From assembly GCF_002234675.1 (NCBI RefSeq), contig NC_019868.2, forward strand, positions 19,624,743-19,688,742: a stretch of 64,000 nt of DNA, given 5' to 3'. Both the position numbers and the translations under genes were made by a program. Each line of letters opens with the position of its first letter. Position 1 is the first letter of the stretch. This DNA comes from Oryzias latipes. Lineage: Eukaryota; Chordata; Actinopteri; Beloniformes; Adrianichthyidae. Shown one piece after another: positions 52,301 to 63,928 of the stretch. A model generated the notes under the pieces. It saw nothing but the letters and a program-made list of their open reading frames with translations, ran no database searches and was not told the origin of the DNA.

Positions 52301-54718
52301 GCACTGATAAGGCTGAAATGGAGGACTTAGCAGAAGATCTTGATGTGTTGCAGGACACAGTCTGCCTATCATCCACAGGACCTTAGTTCTCATGACAATC
52401 ACTGGTGAGAACAATTTCATGAATCATGTATTCACATAATTAGAGTGTGGCTCAAATACCGTTAAATTGAGTTGATAAAGACAAAAGCACAAGAGAGTTT
52501 GATTCTTATTAAATTCTGCACTGCCAGAGGGAGTTGAAGCTCAGCAGAGAGTTCTTTGTTTCCTGGAGCGGTTCATGTAGGAGTCTCTACTCTGTGATTA
52601 CAGCAACAGAAGCTGAGAGGTTCCCACATCGACCCACACCTGAACCCATTCCATTTTACAGCCCCTGCATTTGCATCTATGCAAACACACCAAGTACAAG
52701 CAGAAAAAAAGACTGTACTGAAAGGTTTTTAAGTAAAATCTGATTAAACCATGAAGATTATATATTACATAGATCGTCAAGCAGGTAGCTCTCATTGATT
52801 TCATCCAATAGTAGCACCAGAGGAGCAGCTGAGCTGGCTGGATGATCTGCTGTAAACAATGACGTATGCCAAACGGCATGTCAGGGCATCAGCACTTTCT
52901 CCTCCTATGGAATTTAGTGTAAATAAAAGACGTGTTTGTTGTTCATTTCTGCTGGAACTTCTGAAAATTGGCTTATTCAGCCATACAGGTTGAGCTGACT
53001 GTGAATATTCTTTCCCAGAATTCTTTTTAAAAGGAAACAATACAGAGACTTTTTTTAAATCTTTCTCAAAAGTGAACTAGACCGAATCTTCTTGCAAATC
53101 TTCCAGAAAGATGACAATCCTTAAGGGGGAAATTCCCCAGACACAAACAGATCATCAGATCAAGGACAGAGTATGAAAGAAGGGTGCTCTGACAAAAATG
53201 ATGAGCCCAGAAAACGAGCAAATCATCTAAAATCGTATCTTTTGAGTATCATCTGGACTCGAGCAGGAAGTTTGATCTCTGCTTAAAATGAGCCGGCAGA
53301 TCTCAGTGACGTCATTTCCTAACTAAAAATTATGTGTAGTTAAAAAGTTCTAGTTCAGCTCTGCTCTGCTGAAAACAAGCCCTCTAGGTAAACTAACTAA
53401 GAAGCTGTCTTGCTTTTGTCCTCATCGCTCTGTGACAGAATAAAAGTGAAAACAAAAAGATGACAATGATGTCACCTCGTTAGGAAGCACACAGGTGTGT
53501 AACCCATAGAAAACCCTTCAATAATATAAGCAAGGTGAAATATGTACATAGACAAAACCTTCCACAGGGTTTAAGGAGATTTAGAAAGAAAAACATGTTA
53601 CCTGTTTGTTTGTCCGCCTGGGGAAATCGCTTCACCACTCCTCAATTTCCTCACTCAGATTGCATTTCAGTCTCAGTCTTTTGGTTTCGAGGATAACACA
53701 GCAATGCTTCCTGTTTCTCTGCATTTGATGGCAGCTGGGAGGTGCGTGAAAGAGAAGGGAACTCCCTTAACTGCTGACCTGCTGGATGACTTAGCGCCGA
53801 TTTAAGTGTTTTACACTGCGTGCGAGGACTACATTCAGAGTAACGCAAACATTCACTTTCACAATTCTTATGGGCATTTTCCAGCTTTCCGTGCTCATCT
53901 CTTCGTGCACTTGTGCAGCACGCTCAAGGGCCAGTGTTGTTGGACTTGTTTCTCCAGTTTAAGACACAAAAGCCCCGCATGTGAGCCAGCTCCCTGGCAT
54001 TTAATTCAGACCCTACATTAAAATACATCAGCTTTAGTGGACAAAAGTACAGGAACTGCCCAACCCATCCTGTATTGTCACAAAAAAAAAAAACACTAAC
54101 AAAGTAAAGTGATGTCAATGCCGAGAAGAGATGTGAAAAATAAAAACGTGCGGTAGCTGTTTCCTAGTGGACTTTCTGGACAAAGACCCAGTTGTTTTCC
54201 TTCAGTTGGATTACCGGACTGGTTCAGCGTTGTATCAAATTACATGTTTCAAACTAGAGACGCTTCCATCTGAGGATGGAAGAAAGACACCATTGTTCTC
54301 TACTCCTTATTTAGAAGAGAGCGTCCTCCTGCTTCTGTCTTTGCCAGCCGACGTCCTTCACTGAGCTGAAGGGAGTTAAGGAGAAACCTGAACTTCTCAA
54401 AGCTGGCACAAACGGGTGGACACAAGAATTTGAGCTAATAAAGTAAAAAAAAAATGCTATGTTGAGACTGGCAAGGTATTAAAGGCATTCCAGAGGAATA
54501 ATGAAATGTCTTTGCAGTGCACTGATCCACAGGGTGGAATTAGAAGAAAGTTAAATGAAAAAGGGAGGAGAACTCCAAACATCAGCAGGTGCCGCTTAGG
54601 GATGCAACTATGCACTATCCCCACGATTCGGTTCAAACTTGGATTTTGGGTTATGGTTGTGTTTAGGTTCAATACACACTGTGTTTATTAAAAAACTAAC
54701 ATCTTTTTAAAACTTATT
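49371..54718. other. Non-genic DNA, with one possible minus-strand noncoding exon
   Basis: Mostly featureless AT-rich sequence. A short piece at about 50455-50530 (CAAGTCCAAGTGGGTCCTAC) looks like a common teleost repeat. At 53602/53601 the minus strand has CAAACAG|GTAACA, a plausible donor ending a candidate alternative 5' exon. Confidence 0.35.
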
Positions 54719-54928
54719 TAACCCTTGTGCTATCCTGTGGGGTCAAGATGACCATTGACGTGTTCTCCCTACCATGACAAAGATGGATAAAGGTGGAGAG
54801 GATTTCATGTAATCCATGGACACCAGTGAAGATCACATATCATTGAAGAAAAAAGGTTTAGCGCACTGTCTAGTGGGTTTAGATGACCTCACTCCCAATG
54901 TCAAAGTGCCTAGGGTAGCACAAGGGTA
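54719..54928. mobile_element. Short MITE with TAACCCTTGTGCTA ends
   Basis: 210 bp. The left end is TAACCCTTGTGCTATCCT; the right end in reverse is TTACCCTTGTGCTACCCT, inverted over about 18 bp with two mismatches. It appears to be bounded by TA. The interior is noncoding (GGGGTCAAGATGACC near the left end, TTTAGATGACCTCACTCCC near the right). Confidence 0.75.
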
Positions 54929-55093
54929 AAAAAAAAACATTTTTAAAATGTGCTAAAAATGTAGTAAAACCTTGGAGTTGGCTCATACTAAGTCTGGTGT
55001 AATGGAATAAAACAATAAATACTAATTTCTTCTTACTCATGTGTTAAACATGCCGGTATGAAGTAAAGATGGTCCGATTCACTTGGCTCGATT

Positions 55094-55585
55094 TTAAAGA
55101 CCTGCTCCAATAAAAATCCTGTTATTTGTTTTTTTTAAATGTTTGTGTTGCATTTTTCTCATGGTGGAGGACATATATAAAGAAAATGAAGAGTATAATT
55201 GAGGTCTTGATTATATCTTTCATCAAATTGTTGTGAATCAGGAGCAGTTGAAAAACTGCCATTTGAGAAGCTTGCAGCTGTTACGATCAGTCGACAGGCC
55301 ACAAGATCACTTCACATTATGTTGTACTGGTAATGTTAGGTTGAGGGTGTGAGGGACCGTAAGCTAGTGGGAGAGATGGGAGTGATGGGAAATAAAGGCA
55401 GGTCGACGGTCCCACCCACAACTCAGAGGTGAATTTCTGATTAACTAGTGCCCCTCTGCAGAAAGTATGTCCAAGAAAATGACACAATTTGGGGAGATTT
55501 TGGCTAAAAATTGCATTATCATAACTGAAAAATCACTAGGAACATTTTTAGAATTGTTCAAAAGTTAACTGGAGTAGGACTTTAA
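55094..55585 (+). mobile_element. TTAA-flanked MITE (family T), near full-length copy
   Basis: 492 bp bounded by TTAA. The left end is TTAAAGACCTGCTCCAAT; the right end in reverse is TTAAAGTCCTACTCCAGT. The interior shares the family's blocks (CATTTTTCTCATGGTGGAGG, TTGTTGTGAATCAGGAGCAG, CACAACTCAGAGGTGAATTT). Confidence 0.75.
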
Positions 55586-56090
55586 ACTAAAGATTGTGGC
55601 ATCCCTGGTGTTTACCTCTGCCATTACGTCTGGACCCTACAGGAATATCCAAGCTCAGGTTCTATAGATTCCTCCAAATTTTTCTGCTGTCTGATGAAGG
55701 ATCCCCAACAGGAAAGTATATGAGGACGGAGATCAACAAATGAAGATCAAAAGCAGAACTGTATCTGCCAGACCAGTCATCTAGACGCAAGACAAGACGA
55801 GGCAGACTAATTTCCTCTGCATAAGCTCTCCTAGACAATAACAGTACAGAAAACAGCCGAGGGAGGGATTGGTGCTGTCCAGAGAAGAATCTTTAGTCTG
55901 TGGTAGACAACCGCTCACATCTGTTTGGTTAACAGTAACCAGGATGCAGGTCCAAATAATTTGGTGCATGCCTGGAAACAGCTTATCCTCGTTCTGTCCA
56001 AGGGTCACATAATCCCACCACCCCTTTTGGCTCACACATCCATGCAACTTCTTGTGCAAATGAAATCCATTCACAGAACCACTTTTGCAA

Positions 56091-56103
56091 CCCCCCCCCC
56101 CCC
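56091..56103 (+). repeat. Poly-C tract
   Basis: A run of about 13 C before TTATGTGACC; the minus strand is the G-rich one. Confidence 0.85.
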
Positions 56104-56849
56104 TTATGTGACCACATCTTTCTTTCATAACCACAAGATAAACAAAGAACTGCCGTATCATCCAGTCTACCTGTGTGGCCTACAAGAGCCAAGCAGGTCA
56201 CGTTAGCTGACTGCAACCTTTAAAACGAACACATTGATTTTATGTGAAAGCACAGGATGTGACAGCAAACGGGGGCATTAGTGGGGGGAGAACATAGCAG
56301 ATATAAATACTACACACAAAGCAGGGCTTCAACCCGTGGCCTTTTGTTCTGCAACACTGCAACTCTTCAGACTAAATAAAACAGACAGGAGTCGAGCAGT
56401 ACACCTCATCCCACCACAGACATAATGCTCATACAACACTGTTGTTTCTGTACAAAAGCAGGTGAGAGTGGGCGCTTATTATAGATTGATCAATAAAAAA
56501 CACTTGAAAGTGATAAGCCTGAGCTAAAGTGAGGCATGGTTGTCAACTCAGAGAGTATCCAGGACAGGTGTTTGCATTTGAGCTGCTCCTCCTGACACCC
56601 TCCTGAGCTGCTGGTCTGAAATCCATCATGCCTCCTGGGGTTTACCCTCTGTCACATGAGGAAAAGACAACAGTTCAGCTGCCAGGTCAACCGGCAATGC
56701 ACCCCACAAAGCACCGAAGACAGCAGAAGGTGCAGTTGTTACAAGTGAAATGGTGTGATGTAATGGATTGATCTCATCTGGAAGCTGAAAAAACTTTTAC
56801 TGGCAAAGGTGAACATGAGGGCCACCATAGAAACATCTACCATGCCAAA

Positions 56850-57435
56850 TCCACCCACTATGTTGACACCAGGCATGTGACATGCGTTCACAAAGGCGCT
56901 TTTAGGTGCGTTTAGCATTTGGTGTTCACACCACATAAGCAGGGAGGGGCTTCTTCTTTGTTTTTTCTACTGGCACATGTCTGCCACCCAAAATTGGTAG
57001 ACGCTTGGTGTGAAATGTCAAAACGGTGCAAATCTCGCAAATCTTGTTGCAGGCTTTTTCTTTCCCAGGTCTACTCCGATTTATGAAAGACTTACCGGAT
57101 GTAATTCCGGCCGGGCATAAACACTTATTAATTTCTCCTCCATGATAAATTTTCAAATGATTGGTGCTTCCATGAATTAGAAGGGACATCATCCATGTGT
57201 CACTACCAAATCAGAGTCCCTGATTGGCTAAAGTTAAACTGGTTTAACTTTCAACCCACGTTCAATGGCTGCTCACTTTGTACATAGAGCGCCAAAAATG
57301 GTCATAACTATGTGTGAACACGAGAGTTTTGAACGCGGAAGCCTGAAAGCCTGTACACCCGTTTCATTAGGAGCAGCCGTTTGTATGTGAGCTGCCACGG
57401 GTGGTGTGAACGTGCGTTGACGCTTTAAAAAAGAT
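56850..57435. mobile_element. Probable MITE or other nonautonomous DNA element
   Basis: The left part (CATGCGTTCACAAAGGCGC, GTGTTCACACCACA) and the right part (GTGTGAACGTGCGTTGACGC) are inverted-like and resemble teleost elements with GTTCACACC-rich ends. Exact termini and target duplication are not clear. No coding frame of note. Confidence 0.4.
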
Positions 57436-58077
57436 ACATGATTTTTAAAGCTTTAAATACATCATCTAGTTAAATGAGACAGAGAAATCCTCAAATATTT
57501 GGTGAGAAATATAGAACCCAAAATGAATTCTTTTAGGCTTTTTTATCAAGAGCACAGAAGATCAGGAGAAAAAAAATCTGCCCTCCTGGGAACGTACTGG
57601 GACACCCACACTGGTGATGACAACAAGACAAGAAGCAGACTTAGATGTCAGCACACATATCTTGCCAACGAGATAAGCAAAAGCACTGAGCCATAGTGAA
57701 AGCAGCTGATAATCTAAGAGAGAAGTCTGAGACCATCCATGAATGTGATACCATTTTGACAAGTACCACCAACTAAGAATTTAAGAAATCCTGCCGATGT
57801 CCCATCAAAATGACCTTCGGGTACCTATGTGCTCAACCCAGCTGGACAAACCACTATGTCACAATACATAATCCCACAAGTGCTCAGAAAATGACAGAAA
57901 CACAACAAAGAGTCCATTGATTTGCCTCTTAACACCCCCCCACCCCCCCAGCCCACAACTCACGAGACCCAACAGATCTGCTGAAAACACAGTGGTGCCG
58001 GAAAATACTGGACACACCAGAAGCTGGTATGTTCATGGTGGGGCGAGTGTTACAGAAATACAATGTAGAATGACTCT

Positions 58078-58698
58078 TTAAGGTTTTCTTTTTTTTTTTC
58101 AAGCTGTCTTTATTGTTGTTCTGTTGTTCACAGTGGTCTTTTAATTATGATTATGAGGTTTTTAATCAGAATTAACCAGAATTTATTTATTTTTCTATGT
58201 CACAGTTTCTGTAGATTGGCAGTAGTCCATTAGAAATTCACCTCTTAGTTGTGGGCGGGATAGTTGCTGTGGAGTATGCCTGCCTCTACTACCCATAATC
58301 CTTTTGTTTACACTCACCCCCGCTAGCTTAAAGTCCCTATACACCCCCTAACCAAAGATGGCAATATATATCGGCACCATCCAGCTGTGCATCTTTAAAC
58401 CAGATGTCAGCTCAGATGAGGAAAACAAAGACCTTCATGGATCTATTTGTCTGCAAGTGGATGCATCAGAATGGAGCAGATGAGGGAGCTTGTGGCTTGC
58501 CGTAGTAGTTTCTATGTCATGCCCAAAAGCTTTTTCAAATAGCATTTTTCATCTGCTCCTGATTCCCAACAATTTGAATAAAAAAATACTCAGAAATGCA
58601 ATTTCAATCTTAATATTCTTTACAAATGTCCCCAGTCATGAGAAAAATGCCACAAGAACGTGTTAAAAAAACAAACAAACACAATTTTGGATCTTTAA
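58078..58698 (-). mobile_element. TTAA MITE family T, long diverged copy
   Basis: Lies between TTAA at 58078-58081 and 58695-58698 in reverse orientation. It shares the interior blocks AGAAATTCACCTCTTAGTTG, CCCATAATCCTTTTGTTTAC and GAGAAAAATGCCACAAGAAC with other copies. The terminal repeats are eroded and about 100 bp of T-rich sequence is added near the left end. Confidence 0.6.
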
Positions 58699-61284
58699 TG
58701 CCTCTATATTTACAAAAATAATTTGTAACTTGTTGAGTTTAATTTGTAAAGTTACATTTTACTAATACAGAAATTTTGTTGTGCTAAACAGTATATATCT
58801 TTTTTTTCAATATGAGTGTTTAACGAATCCCTTTCCTCATAAAAAACATTTTAATAAATGAAAAAAATCAGCCAAACGTACTTAACAGGTATCAGTATAG
58901 TAAAGGTTGAGGACAAAAGGTAGAAATGCCGACAAAACTTGGGAGATCAATCTTTAACTTGCAGAAAACACCTGCCTTGTGTGGATAATAGTTAACTTGG
59001 GTGTGTTCTGTTTTGATGTTTAAGAAATGACTACGTTAAAAGCTGTGACTAAAAGAAACAGAGAATACATTCACTTTCATCTGACACCAGTAAGTGCAAA
59101 CTGTTGGGACTCTGCTGTGAAAGCTTAACAGCCTTATATCCCATTGTGGCAGCACGTACACAAGCCTGGCCAGCTCAGTGATTTCCTTCACTCGGCTGGG
59201 CCTTAATCGCAGCGACAGAAGGTTCAGAGAGCAGATCATCCCAGCCAAAGGCGAACTAATGTCTAATAGGAAAGAGTTTAGGTGTAGAAGAGCAACACTT
59301 TCTCCTTAGAGCTTTCTCTAGAGAGTCTATGAGATGAGTGCAGACAGATCAGAAAGAATGGGATAAGAGGATACGCTTTGGCTTAATAGCACACAGTGTG
59401 AGAAGGGGGTGAACGGGGGAGCCCCATCTGTAAAGCAGAGTTTAAAGGACAGAAAGAAATCAAAGAGTGGAACAAGAGCTTGTTAGTGTTTGATTGGATG
59501 ACTGGCCTGAGGGGAGATGTCCACAGAAGAACACCATGTCTATACATCTGTGCTCTTCCTGCTGCACCATCTGCCCAACTGTGAATGCATGAATAACTTG
59601 CTGGGCACTTGCATGCCGCAAAGAAGCACTCTGATTTACCATCGGAAATGTGGGATTTCTCAAGCTCTGGAGTGGAAGAACATTAAAGTTTAAAACTGAT
59701 AGAACTGCAGACGGCTGCTTGATTGAGGCGAATATGTGTCCTTTAATCTTTAGGATAGGCAATGAGAAGCAAATGGTCAGCAGACTTCTGACGGTCAGCG
59801 GAATTAGTGTTTCATCAGCTGCCGGGACTTTAAAGAGACACATACACACACGTTAAGAGTGTCAACCCCCCTGAGAGCTCCAACAGCTGAACGAAGACAT
59901 CACATCAGCTGTCGGGCTGATTCTGCTGAGGAAGGAGCACTAAACACAGCATGTGCTAAAATACACTTTTAAGGTTTGAATGGGTTTTAACAAAGAACAG
60001 GTCTCATTTTATTGAATTTATTTACTTTTATTACTGACAAAAAAAGTGCTTTTTCGCATTCTTGCTGCAATTTGTCAAAAGAGAAAATTTACAAATTCTT
60101 AAGGATAACATTTAATAGAAAAAATAACAACTTACCGTCCAAACTTTTACTGCTGTCAAACAAGTCTACACCAGTTGATATTTGCAAAGATTCATAACTT
60201 TGTTTTTTAAAGATTCAATATATTTTATATGGCTTTCAGAGCTAAAAAGAAAAAAGAAATGAATGGAAAAATGAGCAAATGACCCGACACTGAAGAACTG
60301 AAAACCAGACACTTACTTGCTCTGAGGGTAATTAACTAAATGCAGACAGCTGTGGATGAACAACCTGAACCCGGTGAGACAACACATGACAAAAACGCAA
60401 AACATCACAAAAATCCAAAAACAGAACCCTCACATTTTTATCTTCTTGCACTTTCTTGGAAGTCATTCATTGGCAGATAATTTTAGAAAACTTTCTGCAA
60501 ATCTTTGGATGAGACATCTGTGTTACAGTCACAAACCAACAACTGCCAAACTCTAAAACGTCAGATTACACATGATTATTACACAGATGTAAAGCATGCA
60601 GTAGATCCAACCTTTGTGGTCCAGCTAGTTTTCCCTAATTTTGACATTTAACAATCACACTTGCTATTTAATAACATCTGTGGGACAAGATGATCTCTGT
60701 TGGAGGCATTTGAGAAGTTGGTCATTTATCTTTCAGCCATGTCCCTGTTATAATGAGACAGGTCAGATGGAAGACTGCTTTTTTTTTCAGTGACTTGAAC
60801 CCAAAACAATACTTAAGCTGTCTCCGTGATTGCTGCACAGCGGTCTGCATGTGGGATGTTTTCTATTGTCAGCTTTTCTCCTTCACTTACGTCAGCACAC
60901 ACCCATAACCACAGCACTTAAAGGGCTCTCTGTGCAACGCTCCATGAGTCCTTAGGTCAGAGGTCACCTGTGGCCTCTGGTCTCCAGGACAACAGCCTGG
61001 CACTCCCCAGTCCGAAGTTAGTCTCCCCTTCAACACCCCCCCTTTCCACACAGAAAACATCTTTTGTCACCAAACTCCTAAAAAAGTGCCAGAACATTTG
61101 CTGCATCTCCCCACTCAGAATCATAAGAGTGAGACAGGCAAAGTGCCATTATTTTGAAGAGCTATCATCAGCGGGGTGAATCCTGTCATTAAAGGAACTC
61201 TTTTAGGTGGAGAGTGCATAGTTATGGACGTGCTACCATTATGCACCAAAAACACATCAAACTCCGGAGAGTGGAAGAACTCAC
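58699..61284. other. Non-genic DNA, nothing recognised
   Basis: No splice-supported exon. A 129-codon minus-strand frame at 59849-59460 has random-looking composition. Confidence 0.4.
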
Positions 61285-61520
61285 CATGCTCTGCACGCAG
61301 CACATCCCTGAACCTGCACGGACTCTCTGCTGTGCGCGCGACCCTCGCAGGTGGAGCAACCGAAGGATATTCCCCAGACTTTCGATGTCGAATAGAGGAT
61401 AGCGGGAGAGACGCAGAATAAGACCGTTCCCTTCCGTTCCCTCTCAAAGGTTTGAATCAGAGAGCAGAGAGGAAGCCGACGGAGGGGCTGCCCTGCTCAG
61501 CTGCGCTGACACGCGCAGGA
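61285..61520 (-). promoter_or_regulatory. CpG-rich block with a strong minus-strand donor: candidate remote first exon/promoter
   Basis: This is the only clearly CpG-dense stretch in the right 20 kb (GCGCGCG, CCGACGG, CACGCGC and others). On the minus strand it ends GAGCATG|GTGAGTTC at 61285/61284, a strong donor. The nearest minus-strand acceptor that needs an upstream noncoding exon is the one at 41137 of n4bp3, so this is the best candidate for that gene's first exon, with an intron of about 20.1 kb. It could equally start another transcript. The block also holds an open frame on the minus strand (61447 to 61285), but joined to 41137 that frame would not match N4BP3. Confidence 0.4.
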
Positions 61521-61587
61521 CAACAAGAGGACAAACAGCGCCATCTACAGGCTGGGATTTCATCAAAGGGAAATTAAATTATATTAC

Positions 61588-61719
61588 CCGTAAATGATAT
61601 TATATTATATTATATTATATTATATTATATTATATTATATTATATTATATTATATTATATTATATTATATTATATTATATTATATTATATTATATTATAT
61701 TATATTATATTATATTATT
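61588..61719. repeat. Pure (TATAT)n pentanucleotide array
   Basis: About 26 uninterrupted copies of a 5-bp A/T unit, followed by TATTGCTATTCC. The open frame in it is only a translation of the repeat. Confidence 0.97.
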
Positions 61720-61758
61720 GCTATTCCTTTGACACCACAATTCTCTAAGCCAGTGATT

Positions 61759-61900
61759 TTAAAGCCCCAATCTGATGATTTTTTAGCAGGCTTTGGTGGC
61801 ATTTTTCTCACGATGGAGGGAATATAAAAGAAGAATTAAGCATAAAATTGCATTTTTGAGTATTTCTTCATCCAAATCGTTGTGAACCAGGAGTGTTTTT
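61759..61900 (+). mobile_element. TTAA MITE family T, left-end fragment
   Basis: Begins TTAAAGCCCCAATCTGAT and follows the family for about 140 bp (GCATTTTTCTCACGATGGAG, TTGTTGTGAACCAGGAGTG), then stops. It sits just after the pentanucleotide array. Confidence 0.6.
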
Positions 61901-62879
61901 TATTTTTGTTTTTACATGGTAAATGCAGGTCTGATGTTTGGTTTTGTGGTTTTATTTTATATTCTTTATTCACTGCATCAGCAATAACAATTCAAAACAG
62001 CAAACTTCTTAAAGTCTACAACATTTGTTATCCAAATATATTCCTGTTCCAGCTACAAGATTTGAAAAACTGGTATTCAGTTGTCATAAAACAAACCTAT
62101 TTGATATGCTATTAACTCACTGATGATTACAGGGAAAAATTGTATCCATGAACATAGATATTTAAAGTTTAACCCAAACGTGTTTGCTTTTTATGAAGAA
62201 TACTGCTTTAAAGTTTCTGAAAAGGAAAACTGCTGTGAAACTATTAGAAATCATTGAAAAACTGAACCTAATGAAGCCTAAATTCCATCCTAAATGAGAA
62301 GAGATGAAAGAAAGACATGATTTTTTTATTTCATTTATTTCTTGTTATTCTATTACCTTTAATTTTTTTATACTTTTGTTAGGATTCCTACTTTTTCACG
62401 ATTGTTGTTTCAAGATTGCAAAACTTTTAATTCAACAACTTCAGAACGGCTGCCATTGATAATGGCGAATCCCTGCTTGACAGGACCACCTAGTGTTAAA
62501 ATTCGGAAGTACACTAAAACTCCCAATAAACCAAGAAACATTATTTTCGTTCCCTTTTTTCAGGGATAGTAGAGCTACTGTGTAACTCTCTTTTGGATTA
62601 AAACAATTCTGGTAGTGCCAGAAATGTGCTAAAAATTCTGTATTATCAATAAAAAGGCAGCTAAGAAGGTACAAACCATTTAATTAAAGAAGCAAATACT
62701 TTTGCATGAACAACCCACAGTATGTTGTCATCACTTTAATGCTACACTTTCACTTCTTAAATTTTTCACACAAAGAAGTAGAGTAAGGAGGAATTTTTAT
62801 CCTACGTATTAAAAGTATTTGTCATTTATGGATATCAAATGTCTGGAGAAGATAATGTGACAATCCAGCTGTGTGTCAC
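61901..62879. other. Intergenic DNA, including the probable 3' UTR of the Ig-domain gene
   Basis: AT-rich. The part from 62879 to about 62660 would be the 3' UTR of the Ig-domain transcript, with ATTAAA near 62678-62683. Nothing else is supported. Confidence 0.4.
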
Positions 62880-63089
62880 TCAAGATCTATTGGTTTTGTC
62901 TTTAGTAACAACTTTAACAGTTGTGGATGCAGATTTGGTTCCTTGCAGGTTCCCAGCAGTGCAGGTGTATGTTCCTTGATCCACATCTCTCACTTCATCC
63001 ACCAGGAGAACCGATTGAGATTGCTGCTGCTGGGCAGATCCTTGGCTGACTGCAGTGACACTCTCCTGTGTGTAGAGAGGCCTCCCAAT
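62880..63089 (-). CDS. Last exon of an immunoglobulin-domain protein (partial gene)
   Basis: A minus-strand frame of 69 codons and a stop follows a strong acceptor (TCTGCTCTGTTTGCAG before 63089). It encodes the C-terminal half of an Ig I-set-like fold: a run of Gln, then SVLLVDEVRDVDQGTYTC with the D-x-G-x-Y-x-C hallmark, AGNLQG, and a final beta strand STTVKVV ending KDKTNRS-stop. The first Ig cysteine is absent, so it must lie in the previous exon, outside the window. There is no membrane segment after the domain, so this form would be secreted or anchored by other parts. An ATTAAA for polyadenylation lies near 62678-62683 on the minus strand. The KDKTN tail recalls the juxtamembrane end of VEGF receptors, but this is weak and I do not name the gene. 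Confidence 0.5.
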   Translation of the reverse strand: MGRPLYTQESVTAVSQGSAQQQQSQSVLLVDEVRDVDQGTYTCTAGNLQGTKSASTTVKVVTKDKTNRS

Positions 63090-63460
63090 CTGCAAACAGA
63101 GCAGAAAAGCATGGAAGACATCACTTGCTGTGTGGTAACATTCTCTTTGTGGCAAAATTTCATTTTCAGATGGACACAAAGGGAAAGTCAAAGAGTTCAC
63201 GGACCAAAACAACAAATGTATATTTGCCACTTCCGACTCACTTTAGCTTCCACCAAACATCTAAACTAATAGCATATCAGGCTTGATTACTCAATATCAT
63301 ATTTTAAGCTTTGATGAAGAGAAATCTGATCCACAAACAAACAGCTTATATAGGAATGAAACCGGATGTTCAATTGTCACATATTGTACTATTTTTTACA
63401 GTCAGAATCTCGTCGGACATATGTTATTGCTTTGTGACACACAAGTAGCCTTATACTAAA

Positions 63461-63928
63461 ACTTTAATGTTTTTGTGGCATTTTTCTCATAATGGTAGAC
63501 ATATGTATATGGAAATTTAAGCTTAAAATGCCCATTTTTGACATAGAACATACAATGGGCAGGCCACAAGCTCCCTGCTCCACTCCATTCTGACGCGTCC
63601 ACTTGGAGAGAAATGGATCCATGTGCGTCTTTGTTTTCCTCGTCTGAGCTGGCATCTGGCTCAAAACTGTACAGCTGGTTAGCTCCAATATTGCTCACCA
63701 TTTTTGTTGCACTGATAATTTTAGATTTGGGTTGTGGGAGGCTGTGTAAACAAATGGATAACAACAGTCCCACCCACAACTCAGAGGTGAAGTTCTAATG
63801 AGCTCATGCTGCTCTGCAGAAACTATGTCCTAGAAAATGACCCAGTTTTTTTTAAACTTTGGTACTAAAAGGACCACTGCGATGGCTTTTAAAACAGATC
63901 AAAAGATAATTGGATTGGGAATGTAACT
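63461..63928 (+). mobile_element. TTAA MITE family T, end-eroded copy
   Basis: Shares TTTTTGTGGCATTTTTCTCA, CACTTGGAGAGAAATGGATC, TCGTCTGAGCTGGCATCTGG and CACAACTCAGAGGTGAAGTT with the other copies. The left end is shortened and the right end mutated. Confidence 0.6.

Noticed and set aside
55781-56161. 126-codon minus-strand frame
   Set aside because: Spans the poly-C tract and has low-quality composition; no splice context.
61594-61827. A frame reading ILYYI repeated
   Set aside because: A direct translation of the (TATAT)n array, not a gene.
63456-63779. 107-codon minus-strand frame with Asp/Glu/Ser patches
   Set aside because: Lies entirely within a family T MITE; the same blocks recur in noncoding copies elsewhere in the window.
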